Source: JBFMFB01 sp040752115
GTDB taxonomy: Bacteria > Pseudomonadota > Gammaproteobacteria > Burkholderiales > Sulfuricellaceae
Assembly: GCA_040752115.1 (NCBI GenBank)
Contig: JBFMFB010000001.1
Coordinates: forward strand, 124,001-188,000
Length of the DNA stretch: 64,000 nucleotides
Reading direction: 5' to 3'
This document shows positions 1-8,354 of the stretch, piece after piece. Position 1 is the stretch's first letter; every line of letters starts with the position of its first letter. The notes under the pieces are model-generated. The model did no database searches and was not told the origin of the DNA. It saw only the letters and a program-made list of their open reading frames with translations. The position numbers and the translations under genes are program-made.

Positions 1-599
1 GTGCTTTCCGCCACATTCAGCGCATTGGCGATTTCCTTGTTCGAGGCACCCCTGGCAAGAAGGACGGCGATTTCCTTTTCGCGCGGGCTGAGCTTCTCCT
101 TGTCCGCCGGCGCGGCGGACTCCTGCGCTTGGGCCAGTCCCTCCCTGGTCATGGAACGGAACCCCTGCACCAGCTTGCCGGTCATTTGGGCCGCCACTAC
201 CGCCTCGCCGTTCGCAGTCCGCCGGATGGCATCCAGCAGAAAATCGGTTTCCACATTCTTGAGGAGATAGCCGCGTGCCCCGGCGCGCAGCGTCTCGAAC
301 AGATCCTGCGCATCCTCGGACACGGTCAGCATCAGCACATGCGCATCCGGCACCTCTTCGACGATGAGTTGCGCCGCCTCGCGGCCGGATACGCCGGGCA
401 TGTGGAGGTCGAGCAGCACCACATCCGGCTTCAGCGATTTGGCGCGTTTCACGCCTTCCAGCCCATTGCCGGCCTCGCCCACCACCTCAAAGCCCTGCTG
501 CCGCGACAGCAGGGCCTTGATGCCGCTGCGGAACAGGGTGTGGTCGTCCACGATCAATACCCGGATTGGCTTCACGCCGCCTTCATCTTCGATTCTCAT
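1..599 (-). CDS. narL: NarL/FixJ-family response regulator (3' end outside window)
   Basis: This is the transcriptional output partner of the sensor kinase at 596..2536. The readable 199 residues hold a receiver domain (about 10-125): the acidic pair lies in LIVDDH, the phospho-acceptor Asp in VVLLDLHMPG, and the conserved Lys in GYLLKN. After a linker comes the start of a LuxR-type helix-turn-helix (KLSPREKEIAVLLARG), cut by the window edge. The ATG at 599 overlaps the kinase stop (ATGA), so the two are translationally coupled. Phosphotransfer from the neighbouring kinase is inferred from the overlap and the family. The NarL name rests on the NarX-like partner; another LuxR-type regulator (for example of DegU or UhpA type) cannot be excluded because the DNA-binding end is missing. 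Confidence 0.85.
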   Translation of the reverse strand, partial: MRIEDEGGVKPIRVLIVDDHTLFRSGIKALLSRQQGFEVVGEAGNGLEGVKRAKSLKPDVVLLDLHMPGVSGREAAQLIVEEVPDAHVLMLTVSEDAQDLFETLRAGARGYLLKNVETDFLLDAIRRTANGEAVVAAQMTGKLVQGFRSMTREGLAQAQESAAPADKEKLSPREKEIAVLLARGASNKEIANALNVAES

Positions 600-2536
600 G
601 CCGCTTCCATCTGAACCCTGGGCAGGGAGAGGCGCACCACTGTACCCCTGCCCGGCGTGCTGTTGATCTCGAATACCCCCCCGATGCGATGCGCCCGCTC
701 CTTCATGATCTTCAGCCCCACGTGCGTTTCGGCCCTGTCGCCGACATCGTCTGGATCGAACCCCCTGCCATTGTCGCACACCGTAATGTTGTACGCCCCG
801 TCGCGATTTGTTTCGACTTCGACCCGCGTGGCGCCGGAATGCTTGCGGACGTTGGACAGCGCTTCCTGCACGATGTGCAGCACCTGGATTTCGAACTCCG
901 GCGCCAGCGGGATGCCGGTGCCGGATTGGCGGAAGGAAGTGGCGACGCCGGTCTGCCCCTCGAATTTTTCCAGGGCGCTCTTGATCGCGCTTTCCAGATC
1001 GGCCTGGTGAACCCGGGTCCGGAAATGCACCAGCAATTCGCGCACGTCGTCATAGCTTTCCTGTATGCCCTCCCTGATCTGGGCCAGCCCCTCCATCGCC
1101 TCCTCGATGTTGGCGCGCTTGAGGGAATCCTGCAAAAGCTGCGCCTGGATGTTGAGGAATGCCAGCGCCTGGGCGATGCTGTCGTGCAGCTCCTGCGCCA
1201 GCAGGTTGCGCTCCTCGGACACGGCCATTTCCTTCTCGCGCGAGACCAGCCGCTGATTCTCGATCGCCACCCCGAGATGCTGCCCCAGGGTTTCCATAAG
1301 CTGCGTTTCGTGGGCATTGAAACTGCGCCCTTCATAAAAATACAGATTGAAGATGCCGATCACCTGCTTTTTCGCCCGGATAGTGAACGCCGACACCACC
1401 TGGTAGCCTTCGCGCCTGCAATTGTACAAAAGCGGGCGCATCGCCGGCTGGTTGAAGTTCCAGAAGACCGGCACGCCTTCCTGCGCCGCCCCGCCGCACA
1501 GGCACTGCCCCATGTCGAGGCACGCTTCATCCCTGGCGAAATTGGCAGACATCCCGTCGAAAGCCACCAGGTGAATCTTCTGGGTATTCGGGTCGATCAG
1601 CCGCACCGCACCGCCCTGGGCGCCCAGGGCGCGCATCATCCTCCTCATGAACCCATGGCACAGCTCTTCGACCGAGGAAGGCTCGTTGAGGAAAGTGGTC
1701 GTTTCGTACAGCAGAGCCAGCTCCCTGTTTTTCCCTTCCAGGCTCCGGGTCTTGGCCTCCACCCTCTGCTCCATAGTGGAATAGAGGTCTTCCAGGTTGT
1801 TGGCCATCTGATTGAAGCCGACCGCCAGTTCGCCGAACTCGTCCCTGCTTTCGACCGGCAGGCGGACGCTGAAATCCTCGGCGGCCATGCGTTTGATGCC
1901 GTCCTGCAGCTTCATCACCGGCTGAATGATCAGCAGGTACATGAGATAGATCAGCAGGATGGTACCGGCGAGCGCCAGCGCGATCAGCCCCAGCTGGATC
2001 GTGCGCAGCAGGCTGGTTTTATGAAAGTTGTCGCGTTCGATCAACAGCACCAGCTCATTTACCACCTTGACGAAGCTCTCGACCTCCGGCTGGTACGCCG
2101 CCATCAGGCGCTTCTGCCGCGCCCGGTCGGAGCTGTTCTGTATCTCTTCGAGCAAGGGTTTGATCCGGTATTGCCAGTGCTGCTGCAGCTCGGCCATCTG
2201 GGCTTGAACCTGCTTGTTCTTCGGGAGGAACAGCGGCCGGCTTGGATCGCCCTGCTCCAGCCCCTTCAGTGTCTGCTCGAACAAGGCCACTTCCCGGCGA
2301 AGCTCCTCCCGCATCACCGCCTTGGGCGTCTCGCCGTGCACTGCCTGCGACAGCAGGAACGCCATCCGGTAGGATCGCATGCGCTCGCTTCCCGCATCGT
2401 TGATCGCGGCCGCGCCCCCCTCGAACTGCCAGGATACGACCAGCGTCATGCCGATGGCGGTCATCGCCAAGAGGAAAAACGCCACCAGAATCCCGACGAT
2501 CTTGTTGCCGAGCTTGTCGAAAAATCTCTTCACCAT
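596..2536 (-). CDS. narX: NarX-type nitrate/nitrite sensor histidine kinase
   Basis: Membrane sensor kinase of 646 residues. A first membrane helix (about 14-35) is followed by a P-box-like segment at 45-59 (INDAGSERMRSYRMA), the nitrate-binding signature of NarX/NarQ. A second helix (181-204) leads into HAMP (205-257), a GAF-like domain (about 275-420) and a HisKA_3 dimerisation helix with His451 in ELHDSIAQ. The C-terminal ATPase has DNGRGFDPDD and GLKIMKERA. The GAF part holds a cysteine cluster (C339, C345, C347, C373) like that of NarX-family proteins. It probably senses nitrate or nitrite in the periplasm and phosphorylates the regulator that overlaps its stop. The P-box makes NarX/NarQ assignment stronger than a generic HisKA_3 call. 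Confidence 0.88.
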   Translation of the reverse strand: MVKRFFDKLGNKIVGILVAFFLLAMTAIGMTLVVSWQFEGGAAAINDAGSERMRSYRMAFLLSQAVHGETPKAVMREELRREVALFEQTLKGLEQGDPSRPLFLPKNKQVQAQMAELQQHWQYRIKPLLEEIQNSSDRARQKRLMAAYQPEVESFVKVVNELVLLIERDNFHKTSLLRTIQLGLIALALAGTILLIYLMYLLIIQPVMKLQDGIKRMAAEDFSVRLPVESRDEFGELAVGFNQMANNLEDLYSTMEQRVEAKTRSLEGKNRELALLYETTTFLNEPSSVEELCHGFMRRMMRALGAQGGAVRLIDPNTQKIHLVAFDGMSANFARDEACLDMGQCLCGGAAQEGVPVFWNFNQPAMRPLLYNCRREGYQVVSAFTIRAKKQVIGIFNLYFYEGRSFNAHETQLMETLGQHLGVAIENQRLVSREKEMAVSEERNLLAQELHDSIAQALAFLNIQAQLLQDSLKRANIEEAMEGLAQIREGIQESYDDVRELLVHFRTRVHQADLESAIKSALEKFEGQTGVATSFRQSGTGIPLAPEFEIQVLHIVQEALSNVRKHSGATRVEVETNRDGAYNITVCDNGRGFDPDDVGDRAETHVGLKIMKERAHRIGGVFEINSTPGRGTVVRLSLPRVQMEAA

Positions 2537-2655
2537 GAGGCAGCTCGCTAAAATCTTTTAAGAATGGTCGTTTCCCCGATTCCGACCGCAAGAATAGACA
2601 GCATTATCCCAAATTTTATCCGTTGCGGGCGGATTTACGCCTCCGGGATTCGCTG

Positions 2656-3849
2656 CTACAGACGTTCCCGCAGGATTCCGCCCACCTCCGCGTCGGTGAG
2701 GACGATGGGGTTGGTTTTCATGCTGCTGCCACGGCAGTTCGCCACGACGGAAGCGATGTCGGCCGCCTCCATGCCGTATGCGCCCAACCCCGGTAGCCTC
2801 AGGCACCGCACCCACTCGGCCAGAGCCTCAAGCAGCGCCGTCCGCGCCTGCGCATCGCCCAACCCCGGCTCCCCCGCCACCAACCGGCCGGCCCGGGCAT
2901 ATTTTTCCAGGGCCGGGTTGGCCGGCTCTCTTTGCTCCATGGCCTCGATGTTGGCCCTGCTTGCCGCCGCCACCAGCGTGCCGCAGGCCACGCCGTGGGG
3001 AACGGGAAAGAACGCCCCCAGCGGCGCGGCCAAGCCATGCACCGAGCCGAGCCCGGCCTGGGCGAGCGTCATGCCGGACAGCAGTGCGGCGTAGGCCATT
3101 TTCTCGCGCCCCTGCGGTGCCCCGTCCCCGCTGTCGTACCATGCCACCAGCCCGTCGCGAACCGCCGCCAGGCCGCTCAAGGCAAGCGCATCGGTAAACG
3201 GGTTGGCTCTGGCAGAGACATAGGATTCCAGCAACTGGGTAAACGCATCCATGCCGTTGGCCGCGATCAGCTCCGGCGGGCAAGTTGCGAGCAGATCGGG
3301 ATCCACTACCGCATACTGCGGCACCAGTTGCTCGTCGCGGAAGGATTTCTTGAAACCGCCCTTGCCCCGCACGCTCAATACGGCGTTCTTGGTCGCCTCC
3401 GAGCCGGTGCCGGCGGTAGTCGGAACCGCGATATAAGGTGTGGCCGGGCCGGCATAAGGCCGCTCCGGCCCCACCCCTTCCAGGTGGTCCATCACCGAAT
3501 TGCCGGGCCCGAGGAGGCCGGCGATGGCCTTGGCGGCGTCCAGCACGCTGCCGCCGCCGATGCCGAGCACCACCTCGATCTCTGTGCCCCGAAACCGCTG
3601 CACCGCCTCATCTACCAGTTGCGGGGAAGGTTCGCCGGCCACCCTCAGTTCCTGCCAAGCAATGCCGCGCTGCTGCATTGCCGCGACCAGCCATGACCAG
3701 CGCGCAGTTTCGCGAAACGACTTGCCGCCTGTAACCACCAGCACCCGCCTGCCGAATCGCAGCAGGATGGAGGGAAGCCTGTCGAACATGCCCGGGCCGA
3801 ATTCGACACGGGGCAAGCGTGAAATCAGAAAGGGGGCGTCATGCGTCAT
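2656..3849 (-). CDS. Iron-type (group III) alcohol dehydrogenase family protein
   Basis: NAD(P)-dependent alcohol dehydrogenase or reductase of the iron-type family, about 397 residues from the ATG at 3849. The in-frame extension upstream runs through a family-A repeat and was rejected as start. The nucleotide-binding GIGGGSVLDAAKA and PTTAGTGSEAT motifs are intact. The two C-terminal metal His lie in SVHGLAAPLGAFFPVPHG. The usual DALTH metal site reads DAFTQ here, so one expected His ligand is Gln; iron binding may be altered. Substrate cannot be told from sequence. It lies upstream of narX on the same strand with a 119-bp gap, so co-transcription is possible but not shown. Confidence 0.85.
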   Translation of the reverse strand: MTHDAPFLISRLPRVEFGPGMFDRLPSILLRFGRRVLVVTGGKSFRETARWSWLVAAMQQRGIAWQELRVAGEPSPQLVDEAVQRFRGTEIEVVLGIGGGSVLDAAKAIAGLLGPGNSVMDHLEGVGPERPYAGPATPYIAVPTTAGTGSEATKNAVLSVRGKGGFKKSFRDEQLVPQYAVVDPDLLATCPPELIAANGMDAFTQLLESYVSARANPFTDALALSGLAAVRDGLVAWYDSGDGAPQGREKMAYAALLSGMTLAQAGLGSVHGLAAPLGAFFPVPHGVACGTLVAAASRANIEAMEQREPANPALEKYARAGRLVAGEPGLGDAQARTALLEALAEWVRCLRLPGLGAYGMEAADIASVVANCRGSSMKTNPIVLTDAEVGGILRERL

Positions 3850-3897
3850 GAAATGAGTTCCGGGAAGAGCCGAAATGAACCTAGAAAAAGCGGTTCG

Positions 3898-4017
3898 GCC
3901 ACGAATGACACGAATGTTCACGAATAATCATGATGTTACTCATGGGGCCGTGCTCGCCTGGATGGTATGCTGCAAATCGGCCGCACTTCGTTGTTCTTAT
4001 TCGTGTCATTCGCGGCC
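3898..4017. repeat. Family-A inverted repeat (copy A1, long loop)
   Basis: Left arm words ACGAAT at roughly 9-10 bp spacing (GCCACGAATGACACGAAT) face a right arm ATTCGTGTCATTCGCGG. The loop of about 75 bp is shared with copies A3 and A7. Confidence 0.85.
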
Positions 4018-4100
4018 AAATGCCGTTTTTAGGATGAATTGCCCCAATTGCCTACCCCTCGACGGAGGCTCGTGGATTTGGTGGCTCGAAAAAGGCTCAT

Positions 4101-4133
4101 AAAAAAGACCCGAACGGTTTCCCGAACGGGTCT
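4101..4133 (-). terminator. Rho-independent terminator of ssrA
   Basis: Read on the minus strand, AGACCCG pairs with CGGGTCT, with an inner CGG-GAAA-CCG hairpin, followed by six T. It lies 32 bp past the tmRNA 3' end. Confidence 0.8.
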
Positions 4134-4164
4134 GTTAACGTAGTGCGAAGGAGAATCAGAAATC

Positions 4165-4534
4165 TGGTGGAGGCGGGGGGAATCGAACCCCCGTCCGCAA
4201 GCCCTCTACAGGCAGTTCTACATACTTAGTCCGGTTGTTTGGCTTTAACCCGGATCACGCCAGCCGAACAGGCTTGATTCAGGCGAGTTGCCTTAAGTTT
4301 AATATCGGTTCAAGCAACCCGGACCGACACGAGTCTCTATGAATGACTCCGCTCTTTCCACCTTGCGGCTTCAAGCCGGCCTAGAGACCAACCGGTGCGG
4401 AGTCTGGCCGGTTAAGCGGCCAGAGCGTAGTTTTCGTCGTTTGCGACTATTGGTTTTCAGCGGTTTTACAAGGTGGCTGAACCTTGGTATGCCCTACTCT
4501 GCTTTGCAACCCACGTCGAAACCGGGTCGCCCCC
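4165..4534 (-). ncRNA. ssrA: Transfer-messenger RNA (tmRNA)
   Basis: Rescues stalled ribosomes and tags truncated proteins. The 5' end GGGGGCG (from 4534) pairs with the 3' acceptor strand CGCCTCC followed by ACCA (4165). A T-arm GGGTTCGATTCCCCC lies near the 3' end. The reading frame at 4412..4444 codes tag ANDENYALAA followed by TAA, the usual betaproteobacterial tag. Length of 370 nt is normal. A terminator follows at 4101..4133. Plus-strand open frames across this region are spurious. Confidence 0.97.
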
Positions 4535-4686
4535 ATACTGCATCGGACTTTCATCCAGCCGGAAAAGTTCCCGGTCTGTTGCAGTATTGTTTCACTTTAT
4601 GCCCACCAACCGCAAAAAGCAATTTCATTTTCATGATAGCGAACAAATATATTTATGACAAGCTCGTCTTGAATTCCTGATTTTAC

Positions 4687-5337
4687 TCAAGCCAGATATC
4701 CCAGAATACCCTCCGGCGCTTCAACCAGGCCGTGCGCCCGCCACGTCTCCGGCCGGTCATCCGGGCCCAGGTAGCCATACCCCGCGATAATCACACACAT
4801 CCCCGCCGCCAGGGCGGCTTCCACGTCGCGCTCGGCATCGCCGACATAGAGGCAGGCTTCGGGCTCCACCCCGATTTCGCCGCTGGCGCACAGCAGCGGC
4901 TCGGGGTGGGGCTTGGCGTTGGCGCAGGAGTCGCCGCTGACGATGCAGCCCGAACGCTCGCTCAGCCCCAGTTGTTCAAGCAGCGGTACGGTAAAGCGCG
5001 CCGGCTTGTTGGTCACCACCCCCCAGCGGACGCCCCGCCGCTCCAGCGTCTCGAGCAGTTCGGGAATGCCGGGAAACAGGCGGGTATGGCGGCAGATATT
5101 GTCGGCGTAAAGCTTCAGGTATTCCTCGCGCATGGCCGGGAAGCTTTTGTCCTGCGGCGCGAGATTGAAGCCGATGCCGAGCAGACCGCGCGTGCCGTGG
5201 GAAGCATAAGGACGGATGATTTCCGGCGCCAGGGGCGGCAGCCCGTGCCGCCCGCGCTGCTGGTTGAGCGCGTAGCCCAGATCGGGCGCGGTGTCGGCGA
5301 GCGTACCGTCGAGATCGAACAGAACTGCCTTGATCAT
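4687..5337 (-). CDS. gph: Phosphoglycolate phosphatase (HAD superfamily)
   Basis: Cytosolic phosphatase of 216 residues that removes 2-phosphoglycolate. HAD motif I is FDLDGTLADT (nucleophile and acid D8/D10), motif II is VVTNKP, and the Lys-bearing segment KPHPEPL is followed by motif IV VGDAERDVEAA. The cap domain is C1 type. It starts at 5337, overlapping by one base the end of ubiG upstream; ubiG-gph is a common betaproteobacterial pair next to gyrA. In a Calvin-cycle autotroph this enzyme clears the product of the Rubisco oxygenase reaction, but no Rubisco gene is visible here. Other HAD phosphatases are the only serious alternative. Confidence 0.88.
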   Translation of the reverse strand: MIKAVLFDLDGTLADTAPDLGYALNQQRGRHGLPPLAPEIIRPYASHGTRGLLGIGFNLAPQDKSFPAMREEYLKLYADNICRHTRLFPGIPELLETLERRGVRWGVVTNKPARFTVPLLEQLGLSERSGCIVSGDSCANAKPHPEPLLCASGEIGVEPEACLYVGDAERDVEAALAAGMCVIIAGYGYLGPDDRPETWRAHGLVEAPEGILGYLA

Positions 5338-6053
5338 TAAGCTTCGCGCTGACAGCCCACCAGATAGTTGACGCTCGTATCCCGCCCGAGGGAATAGGCC
5401 TTGGAAAAGGGATCGTAGCTCATGCCGACGACGTCCCGCACTTCGAGGCCGGCTTGGCGGCAGTAGCGCGCCAACTCCGCCGGCTTGATAAATTTGGCGT
5501 AGTCGTGGGTGCCGCGTGGCAGCAGCTTGAGCAGGTATTCCGCGCCGATGATTGCGAACAGATAGGATTTGATGTTGCGGTTGAGGGTGGAAAAGAAAAC
5601 ATGGCCGCCGGGTTTGACCAGTTCGGCACAGGCGCGGATGGTGCTGGCCGGATCCGGTACATGCTCCAGCATTTCCATGCAGGTGACGATGTCGTAGCCA
5701 TCCGCCTCGGTCTTGGCAAGATCTTCCACGGCAGTGAGGCGGTAGTCCACCTTGAGGCCGCTCTCGAACAGGTGCAGCTTGGCCACCTTGAGCGCCTTTT
5801 CGCCCAGGTCGATGCCGGTCACGGCCGCGCCGCGCGAGGCCATGCTTTCGGACAGAATGCCGCCGCCGCAGCCGACATCCAGCACCTTCTTACCCGCCAG
5901 CCCGGCGCTCCGGTCGATGTAATCCAGCCGCAGCGGGTTGATGTCGTGCAGCGGTTTGAATTCGCTGTTCGGATCCCACCACCGGTGCGCGAGCTGGGCG
6001 AACTTGTCGAGCTCCTGTTGATCGGCGTTCAGGTTTGCATTCTGTTCAGTCAT
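5337..6053 (-). CDS. ubiG: Ubiquinone biosynthesis O-methyltransferase UbiG
   Basis: SAM-dependent methyltransferase of 238 residues that performs both O-methylations of ubiquinone synthesis. The N-terminal FAQLAHRWWDPNSEFKPLH is the UbiG signature. The SAM-binding loop is VLDVGCGGGILSE, followed by motifs VTGIDLG and ITCMEMLEHVPDP-like (here IVTCMEMLEHV). The C-terminal membrane-associating stretch is present. It lies 3 bp from the preceding MtaD-like gene and abuts gph, so the three are likely one transcript. Confidence 0.95.
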   Translation of the reverse strand: MTEQNANLNADQQELDKFAQLAHRWWDPNSEFKPLHDINPLRLDYIDRSAGLAGKKVLDVGCGGGILSESMASRGAAVTGIDLGEKALKVAKLHLFESGLKVDYRLTAVEDLAKTEADGYDIVTCMEMLEHVPDPASTIRACAELVKPGGHVFFSTLNRNIKSYLFAIIGAEYLLKLLPRGTHDYAKFIKPAELARYCRQAGLEVRDVVGMSYDPFSKAYSLGRDTSVNYLVGCQREA

Positions 6054-6056
6054 TGT

Positions 6057-7373
6057 TCAGCTATCCATTCGGTCGCGCCAGTAAGCCGCCCGCGCGACCA
6101 GTTCCTGTTGATCAAGCGTTGTCAGGACACGGTTGTCGAGGAGACGTTCGCCGTTCACCCAGACATCCGTCACATGCTCGCGCCCGGCGGCGTAAACCAG
6201 GTGCGAAACGACATCATAACACGGCGAGGTTTCCAGGCCGGACAGGCTGACCGCGGCGATATCCGCCGCCTTGCCGGGTGCCAGCGAGCCGGTGACATCA
6301 TCCAGCCCCAGCGCCCGCGCCGCATTGATGGTCGCCATCTCCAACGCCAGATGGGCCGGCAGCGCGTCCGCCCTGCCGCTCGCACCTTTGGCCAGCAGCG
6401 CAGCGAGCCGCATCTCGCCGAGCACATCGAGCCGGTTGTTGCTGGCGGCGCCGTCGCTGCCGATGCCGATATTGACGCCCGCCTCCAGCATGGCGACAAT
6501 CGGCGCAATCCCGCTTGCCAGCTTGAGATTCGACGCCGGGCAGTGGGCAACATGGCAGCCCTGCTGCACCAGGGTCGCGACCTCTCCGGGTTCCAGGTGA
6601 ACGGCGTGAACCGCCAGAAGGTTGGGGCCGAGCAGGCCCAGGCTCCGCAGGCGCTCGATCGGGCGCACTCCATGCTGCGCCAGACTCTGCCCGATCTCGT
6701 CTGCGGTTTCGTGCAAATGGAGGTGGATGGGCAGATCCAGTTGCTCGGCATAGGTCAAAACCTTGGCGAAGGTCTTGTCGCCAACCGTGTACGGCGCGTG
6801 CGGCGCCATGCAGAACCGCAGCAGCGGCTCGCCGCCATACTGGTCACGCAGGGCCAGTCCCTTGCGGAGGTAGTCGTCCGCATCGCTGGCGTAGGGAGTG
6901 GGGAAATCGACCACGATCATTCCCACCGCGGCGCGCATTTTCGCGGCCAGCGCGGCCTCGGCCGCGGCCTCCGGGAAAAAGTACATATCGTTGAAACAGG
7001 TCACGCCGCCCCTGAGCATCTCGGCGCAGGCCAGCGACGTTCCGCTGCGCACGAAATCCGCCGACATGTGGCGGCTTTCGGCCGGCCAGATATGCTCCTT
7101 CAGCCATTCCATCAGCGGCAGATCGTCCGCCAGCCCGCGCAGCAGGGTCATCGCCGCATGGGTGTGCAAGTTGATCAAGCCCGGGATCAAGACATGCTCC
7201 CTGAGCACGGCATGCACCCCGGCTTCGTAACGAGTGTGCGCTTCCTCGGTAGGAAGGATATCCACGATCCTGCCGCCGGCGACGGCAATGCTGTGTTGCG
7301 CGAGGACACGCCGCGCGGGCTCCACCGGCACGATCCAGCGAGCATCAATCAGGGTGTCAACAATTGTCGTCAT
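6057..7373 (-). CDS. mtaD: TRZ/ATZ-family amidohydrolase, probably MTA/SAH deaminase
   Basis: Metal-dependent deaminase of 438 residues, probably acting on 5'-methylthioadenosine or S-adenosylhomocysteine. The metal site HxH is in LINLHTHAAMTLLRG; further ligands lie in HLHETADEIG and GSDGAASNN. The ATG at 7373 was chosen over an upstream in-frame start that would run into the ompA terminator. It sits just upstream of ubiG, whose methylation reaction releases SAH, which fits a role in SAH removal (inference). Exact substrate within the family (MTA, SAH, guanine, chlorinated triazines) is not fixed by sequence. Confidence 0.82.
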   Translation of the reverse strand: MTTIVDTLIDARWIVPVEPARRVLAQHSIAVAGGRIVDILPTEEAHTRYEAGVHAVLREHVLIPGLINLHTHAAMTLLRGLADDLPLMEWLKEHIWPAESRHMSADFVRSGTSLACAEMLRGGVTCFNDMYFFPEAAAEAALAAKMRAAVGMIVVDFPTPYASDADDYLRKGLALRDQYGGEPLLRFCMAPHAPYTVGDKTFAKVLTYAEQLDLPIHLHLHETADEIGQSLAQHGVRPIERLRSLGLLGPNLLAVHAVHLEPGEVATLVQQGCHVAHCPASNLKLASGIAPIVAMLEAGVNIGIGSDGAASNNRLDVLGEMRLAALLAKGASGRADALPAHLALEMATINAARALGLDDVTGSLAPGKAADIAAVSLSGLETSPCYDVVSHLVYAAGREHVTDVWVNGERLLDNRVLTTLDQQELVARAAYWRDRMDS

Positions 7374-7394
7374 CGGCTTCTCTTTCTGCCGGGC

Positions 7395-7425
7395 AAAAAA
7401 AAGCCCCGCACATTCAGGCGGGGCT
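7395..7425 (-). terminator. Rho-independent terminator of the OmpA-family gene
   Basis: On the minus strand AGCCCCGC, an 8-nt loop, GCGGGGCT, then eight T. It lies between the OmpA-family stop (7443) and the mtaD start (7373), separating the two transcripts. Confidence 0.9.
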
Positions 7426-7442
7426 GATTTTACGTCCATTCC

Positions 7443-8135
7443 CTATTTCTGGGTAGGCCGCTGCACCTTGACTTCGACCACCACACGGCGGTTGGGCTGG
7501 AGGCAGTCCACCAGTTTTTTGTTGGTCCGGAATTCCCTGCCCTTGATTTCCTTGCATGACACCACCGGCTCCGACTCGCCCTTGGCAGCCGTCTCGATGC
7601 GGTTTGCATCGACGCCCTGGGTCACCAGGTAGGCCTTGACGGCGTCGGCGCGGCGCTGCGACAGCTTCATGTTGTAGGCCTCGGTGCCAATGCGGTCGGC
7701 GTGGCCGGTGAGCAGGACGATCTCGACCTGCGGAAACTGTTTCATCTTGGCCACGACTTCCTCATCCAGGATTTTTTTGCCATCCGGACGAACCACCGAC
7801 TTGTCGAAATCAAACAGGGTTTCCGCCTGAAGCGTCACTTTTTCAAACGCGGGTTTCTCCGGCCCCATCACGGGGGCGGGGGCGGGAGCAGGTGCCGGCG
7901 CGGCCTTCCTGGGCTCTTCCTTCTTGACCAGATCCGGATCGCATTCGGCAATGGCCAGTGCCGGCGTCCAGTAACCGGTGCGCCAGCACTGGCCATAGCT
8001 GTTCCTCACCACCTCGCCGCGCGAATCGACCAGGTAGCCGGATTTATCCACCTTGTCCGCCGCCGTCGCGGCACCGGCCAGCAGCGCCCAGACCGCAGCA
8101 GCAACGACGATTCTTGCCATCCGTAAAGCTTTCAT
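7443..8135 (-). CDS. OmpA-family outer-membrane/peptidoglycan-anchoring protein
   Basis: 230 residues with a signal peptide (1 to about 25, cleavage near ATAADK), a small Cys-containing N-terminal part (GQCWRTGYW, IAECDPD), an Ala-Pro linker and a C-terminal OmpA-like domain. The latter starts at LFDFDKSVVRPDG and contains GHADRIGTEAYNMKLSQRRA, with the Asp and Arg that bind diaminopimelate. It lacks the length for a classical eight-strand barrel, so it is more likely a small OmpA-like protein than full OmpA. A strong Shine-Dalgarno (AAGGAG) sits before the ATG at 8135. It is divergent from gyrA. Confidence 0.9.
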   Translation of the reverse strand: MKALRMARIVVAAAVWALLAGAATAADKVDKSGYLVDSRGEVVRNSYGQCWRTGYWTPALAIAECDPDLVKKEEPRKAAPAPAPAPAPVMGPEKPAFEKVTLQAETLFDFDKSVVRPDGKKILDEEVVAKMKQFPQVEIVLLTGHADRIGTEAYNMKLSQRRADAVKAYLVTQGVDANRIETAAKGESEPVVSCKEIKGREFRTNKKLVDCLQPNRRVVVEVKVQRPTQK

Positions 8136-8177
8136 TGTTGTTCTCCTTAAGGAGGTTGAAAATTAGGCACTTGATTC

Positions 8178-8183
8178 ATTATA
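8178..8183 (-). promoter_or_regulatory. Candidate -10 box of the OmpA-family gene
   Basis: A perfect TATAAT on the minus strand, 43 bp before the ATG. No convincing -35 is visible at 16-18 bp, so this is tentative. Confidence 0.4.
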
Positions 8184-8280
8184 CAAATGTTGAGACCTGT
8201 TTCTCCCCAAAAAGATTCCCGGCGGCGCGTCTCCTGCCGCAACGACGCTGGCCCGGCAGCCAAAGCCGGCATCCAAAGTG

Positions 8281-8309
8281 TGGTGAAGGCCGTTCTTCCA
8301 TGCTAGAAT
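8281..8309 (+). promoter_or_regulatory. Candidate gyrA promoter
   Basis: Extended -10 TGCTAGAAT (hexamer 8304-8309) with a weak TGGTGA -35 at 17 bp spacing, 45 bp before the gyrA start. Confidence 0.45.
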
Positions 8310-8354
8310 TGCTAATTTTGCTTCCTTATTTCAATCAATTAGACGGTTAACCCT

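Noticed and set aside
566..2551. 661-codon plus-strand open frame opposite narX
   Set aside because: It is the complement of a gene with full NarX motifs; high GC makes long antisense frames common.
3898..4017. CRISPR array reading of the ACGAAT words
   Set aside because: Words are 6-7 bp with 2-4 bp between and inverted arms; there are no constant repeats of 24 bp or more, no spacers and no cas genes.
4339..4680. Open frame over ssrA
   Set aside because: It lies on the strand opposite a clear tmRNA.
5454..7427. 657-codon plus-strand frame opposite ubiG and mtaD
   Set aside because: It spans two well-supported genes and their junction and has no recognisable motif.
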